NCBI RefSeq assembly: GCF_016790065.1
Contig: NZ_JAEUPY010000638.1
Location: 1-50,424, forward strand
Source: Steroidobacter sp.
GTDB taxonomy: Bacteria; Pseudomonadota; Gammaproteobacteria; Steroidobacterales; Steroidobacteraceae
Length of the DNA stretch: 50,424 nucleotides
Reading direction: 5' to 3'
Shown here: positions 19,761 to 27,515 of the stretch, in pieces
Layout: every line of letters begins with the position of its first letter
Position numbering within the stretch: the first letter of the stretch is position 1
The notes under the pieces: model-generated
Seen by the model: the letters and a program-made list of their open reading frames with translations, nothing else
The model's database searches: none
Told to the model about the DNA's origin: nothing
Program-made: the position numbers and the translations under genes

Positions 19761-20018
19761 AGACCCCTCCTGGGGGTTTTCATGCTTGTCGCGTAATACT
19801 ACTTATGCAAGATGGATCAGCTGAGAACTGTATCTGTCTTTTCTGGGCGATTCGCGTGAACTGCCGCGCAAAATTGCCACGCGCCGTGCAGAGAATGTCC
19901 CAGTAAGATCCCTGTCGGCCAGCGGGCCAGATCCTACCCCTTTGTTCGGCGTGCGCCAGCGCCAAAGTTGTTGGCAACCGGCTACGCAAGGCATTTAAGC
20001 GCGCAATTGAGGGTTTGG

Positions 20019-22202
20019 ATGAGGACCACAGTTGCAAGCCCATCCGCAGCGCTGCAGGATTCGTTCAGTTACCGCATGTTTCGTTCAGACATTTCCTATT
20101 CGTCGCCGTCATTCGTCACTGTGTCCAAACCACCGCTAGCATCGATGCGATCACATCGCGTCGCCTCGCCCAATGGGGCACGAGACGACGCCTATTACTG
20201 GCTGCGCGACGACACGCGCAGCGACCCCGAAGTGCTGGATTACCTGAAGGCCGAGAATGCCTATACCCAGGCCATGCTGGCCCCGGTGCAGCCGCAGATC
20301 GACGGGCTCTACACTGAAATCGTCGCGCGGCTGAAGCAGGACGACGCCACCGTCCCGGTGCGCTATCGCGGGTACTGGTACGCGGTTCGATATGCGACCG
20401 GCCAGGAATATCCCATTGTGGTCAGGCGCGCGGACGCGCCCGACGCCGCCGAAGACATACTGCTCGATGGCAATGCGCTGGCCTCCGGCCAACCGTTCTT
20501 TCAGCTCGGCGGTTACGAGGTCAGTCCCGACAACCGGCTGCTCGCCTACACCGAAGACACTGTCGGACGGCGTCAGTACCGGCTCAGAATCAAGGACCTC
20601 GTGACTGGCACACTGCTGCCGGACACGATCGACAACGTCGACGGCGGCATCGCCTGGGCCGACGACAATCGCACGCTGTTGTATGTGGAAAAGGATCCGG
20701 TGACCTTGCTGGGCCGGCGCATCCGCAGTCATACGCTCGGCGCCACCGGCGCAGATCCGCTGGTTTACGAAGAGCCGGACGAGAGTTTCGATCTGACCGT
20801 CGAGCGCAGTAAGAGCGAGCGCTATTTATTGATCGCCTCGGAAAGCACCACGTCATCCGAGTGGCGTTACACACGCACCGACGATCTGTCGTTCGCTTTC
20901 CAAGTGGTCGTGCCGCGCGAGGAAGATCACGAGTACCAGGTCGATCATCTCGACGACCGCTTCTTGATTCGTAGTAACTGGCAGGCGCTGAATTTCCGCA
21001 TCGTCGAAGTGCCGGTAGAGCATGTCGCCGAGCGTGCGCGTTGGCGCGACGTAGTGGCACACGATCTGGAAGTGTTCGTGCAGGACTTCGAGATCTTTCG
21101 CAGCTTCATCGCAGTCAGCGAACGCTCGCGTGGCTTGATGAACATTCGAGTGCAACGCTGGGGCGAAGCGCCGTTTCATCTGACCGCGGACGATCCCACG
21201 TACACCATGGCGCTCGGCTCCAATCCCGAGCTGGATACCACCAAACTGCGCTACATATATACGTCGCTGACCACGCCGGGCACGACGTACGATTACGATC
21301 TCGCCGATGGTTCGCGCGTGTTGTTGAAACGCGAGCCGGTGCTCGGCCCGTTCGATCCAGCCGATTACGTCAGTGAGTTCGTCTGGGCATCGGCGCGCGA
21401 CGGCGAACGTATTCCAGTGTCCATCGTGTATCGCAAAGGCACGCCGCTGGACGGCACCGCGCCGCTGTATCAGTACGGCTACGGCTCGTACGGGCTGAGC
21501 ATGGAGCCGGGCTTCAGCTCATCGCGACTGTCGCTGCTCGATCGCGGCTTCGTCTATGCGATGGCGCACGTGCGCGGCGGCCAGGAGTTGGGCCGGCGCT
21601 GGTACGACGCCGGCCGGCTCGAATTCAAATGGAACACCTTCAACGATTTCGTCGACGTCACCGATCATTTGGTGGCGCGCCGTTATGGGGCTCGCGATAA
21701 AGTTTTCGCCGCCGGCGGAAGTGCCGGCGGTTTATTGATGGGGGTGATCGCCAACGTCGCCCCCGATCGTTATGCCGCGCTGGTGGCGCACGTGCCGTTC
21801 GTCGACATCGTCACCACCATGCTCGATACCAGCATTCCCCTGACCACCCTCGAGTATGACGAGTGGGGCAATCCGAACGAAGCCGCTGCCTACGCCTATA
21901 TGCTTTCTTATTCGCCTTACGACAATATTCGCCGCCAGTCTTATCCGGCCATGCTGGTCACCACCGGACTATGGGATAGTCAGGTGCAGTACTACGAACC
22001 GGCCAAGTGGGTCGCGAAATTACGCCGGCACAATACCGGCAGCCGGCCGTTGTTACTGCATGTCAATCTGGAAGCGGGCCACGGCGGCAAATCGGGGAGA
22101 TACGAGCACATGCGCGAAGTGGCGCGGGAGTACGGATTCGTGATCGCGCTGGCGGCCGGGACCGACATCGCTGCATCGGCAGCCCCCGGGGGTGCGCCGT
22201 GA
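20019..22202 (+). CDS. ptrB: Oligopeptidase B-like prolyl oligopeptidase (S9 family)
   Basis: A serine peptidase that cleaves short peptides, typically after basic residues for oligopeptidase B. An N-terminal beta-propeller is followed by the alpha/beta hydrolase domain. The catalytic triad fits Ser568 (AAGGSAGGLLMG), Asp653 (GLWDSQVQYYEP) and His688 (EAGHGGKSGR), numbered from ATG 20019. DDAYYWLRDDTRSDPEVLDY is the usual family start. ATG 20019 is preferred because GAGGG stands 5 bases upstream; this gives about 45 residues before the family N-terminus, and ATG 20076 is a shorter alternative. No signal peptide is evident, so it is cytoplasmic. Its TGA overlaps the GTG start of the next gene. 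Confidence 0.92.
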   Translation: MRTTVASPSAALQDSFSYRMFRSDISYSSPSFVTVSKPPLASMRSHRVASPNGARDDAYYWLRDDTRSDPEVLDYLKAENAYTQAMLAPVQPQIDGLYTEIVARLKQDDATVPVRYRGYWYAVRYATGQEYPIVVRRADAPDAAEDILLDGNALASGQPFFQLGGYEVSPDNRLLAYTEDTVGRRQYRLRIKDLVTGTLLPDTIDNVDGGIAWADDNRTLLYVEKDPVTLLGRRIRSHTLGATGADPLVYEEPDESFDLTVERSKSERYLLIASESTTSSEWRYTRTDDLSFAFQVVVPREEDHEYQVDHLDDRFLIRSNWQALNFRIVEVPVEHVAERARWRDVVAHDLEVFVQDFEIFRSFIAVSERSRGLMNIRVQRWGEAPFHLTADDPTYTMALGSNPELDTTKLRYIYTSLTTPGTTYDYDLADGSRVLLKREPVLGPFDPADYVSEFVWASARDGERIPVSIVYRKGTPLDGTAPLYQYGYGSYGLSMEPGFSSSRLSLLDRGFVYAMAHVRGGQELGRRWYDAGRLEFKWNTFNDFVDVTDHLVARRYGARDKVFAAGGSAGGLLMGVIANVAPDRYAALVAHVPFVDIVTTMLDTSIPLTTLEYDEWGNPNEAAAYAYMLSYSPYDNIRRQSYPAMLVTTGLWDSQVQYYEPAKWVAKLRRHNTGSRPLLLHVNLEAGHGGKSGRYEHMREVAREYGFVIALAAGTDIAASAAPGGAP

Positions 22203-22633
22203 GCCACACCGGATACATTCTGCTGGCTGATGACAATCCCACGGATGCGGAGCTGACCATTCGCGCGCTGGAGATCGGCGGCGTGTCGCAGCAGGTGGTG
22301 TGGGTGCAGGACGGCGAGGCCGCTCTACATTACGTGTTTCGTCAGGGCGTGTATGCGCAGCGCATGTCGGGCAATCCCAAGCTGATGCTGCTCGACCTAC
22401 ACATGCCCAAGATCGACGGACTGGATGTGCTGGCACAAATCAAAGCCGATCCGAAGACGCGCTCGACCCCGGTGGTGATCATGTCTTCTTCGGACCAAGA
22501 GTCGGACATGGCGCGCAGCTACGAGGCGCATGCCAACAGCTACATCGTGAAACCGGTGGATTTCAAGCAATTCACCGACCAGGTGTCGATGCTGGGACAG
22601 TACTGGACCCGGATCAATCGGCCCGGGCCCTAG
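22199..22633 (+). CDS. Single-domain response regulator (Rcp1/CheY-like)
   Basis: A stand-alone 144-residue receiver. It has the acidic pair in ILLADDNPTDAEL, the phospho-acceptor Asp in MLLDLHMPKIDG, Ser in VIMSSSDQESD and the conserved Lys in YIVKPVDFKQF, so it looks fully phosphorylatable. The NPTDAEL stretch is typical of the Rcp1-like subgroup that often pairs with phytochrome or hybrid kinases. The start is GTG 22199, overlapping the oligopeptidase stop, which implies translational coupling. The multidomain HD-GYP gene follows after 113 bases. No kinase is adjacent. Confidence 0.92.
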   Translation: MSHTGYILLADDNPTDAELTIRALEIGGVSQQVVWVQDGEAALHYVFRQGVYAQRMSGNPKLMLLDLHMPKIDGLDVLAQIKADPKTRSTPVVIMSSSDQESDMARSYEAHANSYIVKPVDFKQFTDQVSMLGQYWTRINRPGP

Positions 22634-22746
22634 GGGCAACTGTGCACTGCGTCTCCCTTTATGGCTAACAGATCTCCCTAACCGTGCCAATCCTCCGGGC
22701 CCCCGGCATACTTCGCGGGCTCTGAGAGATCCGCTGGAGACGAGGC

Positions 22747-25389
22747 ATGGGTGTCATCCTGATCGCATTCGAGCGCGAATCCGAGCAAAGCGCGCTCGAG
22801 ACATTGCTATCGGGTCGCGGGCATCGGGTTTTGAAGTCCGCCAACGGACTCGCGGCCCTGGACGTCGCGCGCCGCGAGGCGCCGCAGGCGATCGTGTCCG
22901 ATATCGTCCTGCCGCGCATGGACGGCTTCGCCCTGTGCCGCAAATGGAAGCAGGACGAGCGCCTGCAAAACATTCCTTTCCTGTTCTACACCCGTCGTCA
23001 CGACGACCCGAAGTACGAACGCTTCGCGCTGGAGTTGGGCGCCGAACGTTTCCTGGCGCGCTCCACGCCGCCGGAAAAGCTGCTGAGTGCCCTCGATGAG
23101 CTGCTGCCGCCGGGCAGCGCCAGCACGCCCGCCAATGGACAAGCCAATGGTCAGGCTAACGGCCAGGCCAATGGGCCAGCCGCCGCGCACGGCAATGGCC
23201 AGAGCGGCGCCACGCGGCCGATGAACATGCTCGACACGGCAGCCATGCAGCGCGTCGCCGTGCTCGAAAAGTCCCAAGCCGAGGCGCATGAAAAGGCGCA
23301 GTTCGCGCAACGCCAGCAAGCCGCTCACGCCGAAGCGCTGGAAAAGGCACAACGCGCGCAAGCCGCCCAGGCCGACGCTCTGGAGCGCGCACAACGGGCG
23401 CAAACCTCTCAAGCCGAAGCTCTAGATAAAGCGCAGCGAGCACAGGCGGAGGCCATCGAGCGGGCCGAGCGACTGCAAGTCGAAGCTCACGAGAAAGCTC
23501 AGCAGGCACAAGCTCAAGCCGAGGCGATGGAACGCGCGGCGCAGGCACATTCGCGGTTGCGTTCGCAGGTCAGCGAGCTCGAAGCCACCAATCAACGCTT
23601 GGCTGACGGCGAAGCGCGCTTCCGTCGCGTGTTCGAAAGCAATCCGCTGCCGATGTGGATGGCCGATCACGCCACCGGCGGCTTCATCGCGGTCAACGAT
23701 GCAGCGTTGGCGCTGTACGGCTATTCGCGCGCCGAATTCCTGGGCTTGAAAGCGTCGTCGCTACAACTGCCCGGCACCGATTCGAGCAACTCGCCGGTCA
23801 GCGTGCATCAACGCAAAGACGGCAACGTGTTGGGCCTGTCGATCTTCACTCAGCGAATCGAGTTCGACGGTCGCGACGCCGACCTGGTGAGTGCCTACGA
23901 TCTGACCCAACGCCTGGAGAACGAACGCCAGCTGCACGAGCAGGCGAACGCCGGTCGCGCCATTCTGGACGCGGCGGCCGATGGTTCCTGGTTGTTGGGC
24001 GGCGACGGTCAGCTCCTGGATGTGAACACGACTTACTGCCGCATGTCCGGCTACAGCAAGGAAGAGCTGTTGCGCTTGAATGCCGCCGATATCGAGGATC
24101 CCTCCTCGGGCGAGACCACTCAGCGCTTGCAGCTCGCTCGCGTGCGCGGTGGCGGTCGCTACGAAACCAAACATCGTCGCAAGGACGGCACGCTGTTCGA
24201 CGTCGAAGTCAGCGTCGGTCTGCTGGAAAACACGCGCGGCGACAGCATCGTGCTGATTCGCGACAACGGCCAACGGCGTCGCGACCTGATTGCACAGCGA
24301 GTCCTGCACCGTCAGGCCGACTTCCTGGTCGAGCTGTTCAAGCATGCCGATACGTTCGATGAGTCGGCCATCGTGCGCCGAGTGATCGAGCAGGCGTTGG
24401 AAGTCACGCGCAGCCCGCTCGGTTATTTGTATTTCGTCGATCCGACGCACAAGACCATTACGCTCGCCGCCTGGCGCGACGGCAGCCGTCCGCAAGTCGT
24501 GATGGCCAACTCCGAGGCGCAGCCCATCGGGCGCGTGACATTGACCGACTGCGTGCGCGGTAAGCACGCCGTGTTGAACAACGATTTGACGCCCAAGCCG
24601 AACACCGATGGCTTGCCTGATCTCACGCGCTATTTAGCGGTGCCGGTGCTGTCGGGTGACGAAGTCGTCGCCGTGCTCGGCGTTGGCAATCGTGACGTCA
24701 GCTACAACGATGACGATCTGCGCGTGCTGGCTGCGTTGGCCGATGGCGTGTGGCGAGTGCTGCATTCAAAGCGTGCGCATGCGGTGACGTTGAGCGCGCT
24801 CCAACGTACCGACGTGGCATTGCAGGGAATGATTGATTCGTTCGTGCGCATGAGCGAGCGACACGATCCATACACCGCTGGTTCGTCGCGCCGACTGGCT
24901 GCACTCGCAGTGGCGATCGGCCGTGAAGCCGGGCTCGACGGCGAGCGTCAGCATGGTCTGCGAGTCGCCGCGCTGTTACATGACGTGGGCAACATCGCTG
25001 TGCCCGCATCCATTCTGAGCAAGCCTGCACCGCTGACCGAAACGGAGTTGGCGTTGATGCGCACTCACGTCGAAGAAGGTTGCCAGTTGCTCGCCGATAT
25101 CGACTTCGGCGCGCCTATCGCCGACATCGTGTACCAGTCCCACGAGCGCTTCGACGGCAGCGGCTATCCGCGCGGTTTGAAGGGTGAAGACATAATGTTG
25201 GAAGCGCGCATTCTGGCCATTGCCGATACCGTGGAAGCCATGTGCTCGCCGCGGCCCTATCGACCGGCTGCCGGCATGGACGCGGCCCTCGAAGAGCTCA
25301 GCCGCGGGGCCGGTAAACGCTACGATGAACACTTAGTGGCGGCCTGCACCCGACTGGTCCGTCAGCACGGCTTCACGCTGCCCGAATAA
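22747..25389 (+). CDS. REC - coiled coil - PAS - PAS - GAF - HD-GYP signalling protein
   Basis: HD-GYP domains hydrolyse cyclic di-GMP. The 880-residue order is: receiver 1-120 (Asp52 in IVSDIVLPRMDG; the usual Lys position near 104 is not Lys), NGQA repeats 129-143, Ala/Gln-rich coiled coil 165-285, PAS 287-395, PAS 400-515, GAF about 525-672 and HD-GYP about 690-875. The catalytic pair His745-Asp746 (LLHDVGNIAVP) and the GYP loop (SHERFDGSGYPRGL) are present. Three signature positions differ from the consensus: YTAGH reads YTAGS (Ser713), HDxGK ends in Asn749, and the first His of HHE is Ser798. Activity is therefore uncertain. ATG has GGAGACGAGG close upstream. Two c-di-GMP riboswitches follow. 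Confidence 0.92.
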   Translation: MGVILIAFERESEQSALETLLSGRGHRVLKSANGLAALDVARREAPQAIVSDIVLPRMDGFALCRKWKQDERLQNIPFLFYTRRHDDPKYERFALELGAERFLARSTPPEKLLSALDELLPPGSASTPANGQANGQANGQANGPAAAHGNGQSGATRPMNMLDTAAMQRVAVLEKSQAEAHEKAQFAQRQQAAHAEALEKAQRAQAAQADALERAQRAQTSQAEALDKAQRAQAEAIERAERLQVEAHEKAQQAQAQAEAMERAAQAHSRLRSQVSELEATNQRLADGEARFRRVFESNPLPMWMADHATGGFIAVNDAALALYGYSRAEFLGLKASSLQLPGTDSSNSPVSVHQRKDGNVLGLSIFTQRIEFDGRDADLVSAYDLTQRLENERQLHEQANAGRAILDAAADGSWLLGGDGQLLDVNTTYCRMSGYSKEELLRLNAADIEDPSSGETTQRLQLARVRGGGRYETKHRRKDGTLFDVEVSVGLLENTRGDSIVLIRDNGQRRRDLIAQRVLHRQADFLVELFKHADTFDESAIVRRVIEQALEVTRSPLGYLYFVDPTHKTITLAAWRDGSRPQVVMANSEAQPIGRVTLTDCVRGKHAVLNNDLTPKPNTDGLPDLTRYLAVPVLSGDEVVAVLGVGNRDVSYNDDDLRVLAALADGVWRVLHSKRAHAVTLSALQRTDVALQGMIDSFVRMSERHDPYTAGSSRRLAALAVAIGREAGLDGERQHGLRVAALLHDVGNIAVPASILSKPAPLTETELALMRTHVEEGCQLLADIDFGAPIADIVYQSHERFDGSGYPRGLKGEDIMLEARILAIADTVEAMCSPRPYRPAAGMDAALEELSRGAGKRYDEHLVAACTRLVRQHGFTLPE

Positions 25390-25453
25390 GCGTTTTTCTC
25401 GGGAAAAAGCCATTATTTCCGTCATGAGTCTGAGGCGCTGGATGGCGCCTCGC

Positions 25454-25476
25454 TAAGCGTCGCCATTAAGCGTCGC
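25454..25476. repeat. Two 10-bp direct repeats upstream of riboswitch 1
   Basis: TAAGCGTCGC occurs at 25454-25463 and again at 25467-25476, a 13-base period. A hairpin GAGGCGC/GCGCCTC (25432-25451) lies just before. The position, about 95 bases before the riboswitch, suits a regulator site, but this is inference. Confidence 0.5.
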
Positions 25477-25570
25477 TGTAACTTCCCGGTGTCTCTTTGC
25501 AGGTTTTCCTGAACGCTGTTGGGGGCTCGCCCGATATGTGTGCAGCCTCGTTTCAGACACAATATGCATC

Positions 25571-25690
25571 GTCTGTAAGGGCAAAGTCGTCGAGAGACGA
25601 TGACGCAAAGCCTCCGGTCCTCGGGCGCCGCTTTAACAAGCCGCGCCACGGATAGCGGGGTTGCCGATACGACCTGTCGCGGGTCGTACC
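25571..25690 (+). promoter_or_regulatory. Cyclic di-GMP-I (GEMM-I) riboswitch 1 with possible expression-platform hairpin
   Basis: The aptamer signature is present in order: AGGGCAAA, a 6-bp stem with GAGA tetraloop (25586-25601), the linker GACGCAAAGCCTCCGG (25602-25617), a GC-rich second arm with CTT/AAG, and the terminal block GGATAGCGGGGTTGCCG (25650-25666). This matches the class I c-di-GMP riboswitch consensus. A 7-bp hairpin TACGACC/GGTCGTA (25668-25688) abuts the aptamer 3' strand and could compete with P1. No T run follows, so translational control or Rho-dependent control is likelier than intrinsic termination. The regulated gene starts 147 bases downstream. Confidence 0.93.
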
Positions 25691-25836
25691 GTGAAGTCCT
25701 TAGGCCAGCGACCCGCGCGCCAGCGCCGGCTCCGCAACGCCAGCTTCCCTTGCCAGACACAGGTGCTCGACCCGTACGCAATGCCGCGTGATGGGACCCG
25801 AGCTGGCATCGGAAATCTGTGTTGCTGGAGTTGCTC

Positions 25837-27006
25837 ATGCGCTTGTCTGCCTCTTTCGCCGCCGTCGCGGCGCTCGCATCGTTCGCTGGTGTCGTTGCCG
25901 CTCAAACTGTCAATCAGCCGCCGACCATCAGCGGTTCGCCGCCGACCCTGGTCAAGACCAACACCACCTATAACTTCCTGCCGACCGCCCGTGATCCGGA
26001 AGGTCGTTCGTTGCGGTTCAGCGTGGTCAACAAGCCAGGTTGGATGGCGGTGGGCCCGAACAGCGGCCGCCTCATGGGTTATCCGAAGTCGGCTGGTACC
26101 TGGAGCAACATCCAGCTGCGCGTGACTGACGGCGTGAACGTCGTCACCTTGCCGGCCTTCAGCATCACTGCCACTGCTACCGGCACGGTCGCGAATCGCG
26201 CGCCGACGATCAGCGGCGCGCCTGCCACCACTGCAACGGTCGGCACTGCTTATAGCTTCCAGCCTGCCGGCGCCGACGCCGACGGCAACACGCTCGGTTA
26301 CACCATCGCGAATCGTCCGAGCTGGGCCACTTTCAGCACGTCGACCGGCCGCTTGAGCGGCACGCCGACGGCCAGCGGTACCTTCAGCAACATCGTGATC
26401 GGCGTCAGCGACGGCACTGTCACGACTGCGCTGCCGGCGTTCTCGATCAGCGTCACTGGCTCCGCGAACCGCGCGCCGGTCATCAGCGGCACGCCTGCTA
26501 CCAGCATCAACGCGGGCAGCGCGTACAGCTTCCGCCCGACTGCCAGCGATGCCGATGGCAACACGCTGACCTACTCGATCGCGAATCGTCCGAGCTGGGC
26601 CACGTTCAACACCAGCAGCGGTTTGTTGTCCGGCACGCCGAGCGCCTCGCAGGTGGGTTCGTACGGCAACATCACGATCAGCGTCAGCGACGGCACGGCG
26701 AGCACTTCGCTGGCGGCCTTCGCGATCGCGGTGGTCGATGTTTCCAGCGGCGGTGCAACGCTGAGCTGGACGGCGCCGACTGAGAACACCGACGGCAGCT
26801 CGCTCGCCAATCTGGCCGGCTATCGCATCTCCTACGGCACCAACGCCAACGCGTTGACCCAGACGGTGCAGGTCGCCAACCCGAGCGTGACTCGCTACTC
26901 GCTCAGCAACTTGTCGCCGGGCACCTACTACTTCTCAGTGCGTGCCTACACTGCCAACGGCACTGAGAGCTCGAACTCGAACGTCTCTTCGAAGTCGGTG
27001 CAGTAA
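25837..27006 (+). CDS. Secreted protein with three putative-Ig repeats and a C-terminal FN3-like domain
   Basis: The chosen start ([20 protein letters not shown]) gives a Sec signal peptide with cleavage near VAA-QT, and GGAG lies 7 bases upstream. Three repeats of about 90 residues follow (about 27-122, 127-215, 217-307), each with motifs such as APTISG.PA, YSF.P.A.D.DG and SWATF...GRLSGTP. This pattern fits the He_PIG/cadherin-like bacterial Ig domains. Residues 312-389 look like fibronectin type III ([17 protein letters not shown], ending in [11 protein letters not shown]). The protein is extracellular or periplasmic, without an anchor, and may be a matrix or adhesion component. It is controlled by the c-di-GMP riboswitch upstream. 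Confidence 0.88.
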   Translation: MRLSASFAAVAALASFAGVVAAQTVNQPPTISGSPPTLVKTNTTYNFLPTARDPEGRSLRFSVVNKPGWMAVGPNSGRLMGYPKSAGTWSNIQLRVTDGVNVVTLPAFSITATATGTVANRAPTISGAPATTATVGTAYSFQPAGADADGNTLGYTIANRPSWATFSTSTGRLSGTPTASGTFSNIVIGVSDGTVTTALPAFSISVTGSANRAPVISGTPATSINAGSAYSFRPTASDADGNTLTYSIANRPSWATFNTSSGLLSGTPSASQVGSYGNITISVSDGTASTSLAAFAIAVVDVSSGGATLSWTAPTENTDGSSLANLAGYRISYGTNANALTQTVQVANPSVTRYSLSNLSPGTYYFSVRAYTANGTESSNSNVSSKSVQ

Positions 27007-27050
27007 CTCGCTGGCTCGGACTCGGTAGCGCCACGGCAAGTGGCGGCGCA

Positions 27051-27085
27051 ACGGCGATCGGAACTCCGATCGCCGTTTGCGTTTG
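27051..27085 (+). terminator. Terminator after the first Ig-repeat gene
   Basis: ACGGCGATCGG / CCGATCGCCGT forms an 11-bp perfect stem with AACT loop, followed by TTGCGTTTG. The T run is interrupted, so it is moderately strong. It isolates riboswitch-gene cassette 1 from cassette 2. Confidence 0.8.
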
Positions 27086-27206
27086 TGAGCTCGCATTGTC
27101 GAGCTAGTGTTTGCGCAGATATTTTCTTGCCGCATCGCTCGCGCCCGGATTCTGGCCTGCTTATGTGAATTCGCAGTGACATTCGGGTGCTGTTTTCGCA
27201 GGCTTT

Positions 27207-27240
27207 TGTCGGTCACTACCGACATTTGCAAAAACATAAT
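27207..27240 (+). promoter_or_regulatory. Palindrome and possible promoter upstream of riboswitch 2
   Basis: TGTCGGT-CACT-ACCGACA (27207-27224) is a perfect 7-bp inverted repeat. About ten bases downstream is CATAAT (27235-27240), a plausible -10 box for the riboswitch transcript. The palindrome then overlaps the -35 region, as an operator might. No such palindrome was seen before riboswitch 1. Confidence 0.5.
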
Positions 27241-27257
27241 TAGCTGCGTTTAACTCG

Positions 27258-27350
27258 ATCTCACCAAGGGCATAACCGTCGAAAGACGGCGACGCAAAGC
27301 CTCCGGTCCTGACACAGCAAAGCTCAGGATAGCGGGGTTGCCGGCCACAG
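27258..27350 (+). promoter_or_regulatory. Cyclic di-GMP-I (GEMM-I) riboswitch 2
   Basis: AAGGGCATAA is followed by a 5-bp stem with GAAA tetraloop (27276-27289), the linker GACGCAAAGCCTCCGG (27291-27306), a second arm TCCTGA/TCAGGA and GGATAGCGGGGTTGCCG (27327-27343). The linker and terminal block are identical to those of riboswitch 1. Downstream, CGGCC (27342-27346) can pair with GGCCG (27365-27369), and a perfect GCAAGG/CCTTGC repeat (27479-27492) lies 23 bases before the chosen start codon. Either could belong to the expression platform. Confidence 0.94.
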
Positions 27351-27515
27351 CTTCTGGTACGAGCGGCCGTCATCCACTTCGCTTTCCTCGTTTCTTTGTT
27401 TTGTCATAACCGCGGCCCAGCGGTCCCCTGGTCGATTCGCTAATTCGATTGGATGGGTCGATAGCGACATGCACATCAGCAAGGCCCCTTGCGTGCGTGT
27501 TCGCCGGTACTAACA

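Noticed and set aside
25390..25425. TTTTTC...GAAAAA inverted repeat after the HD-GYP stop, as a terminator
   Set aside because: The stem is almost all A-T, and no T run follows it on the plus strand.
26935..27237. Minus-strand frames between the two Ig genes
   Set aside because: They overlap the end of the first Ig gene and its terminator. The composition is non-coding in style.
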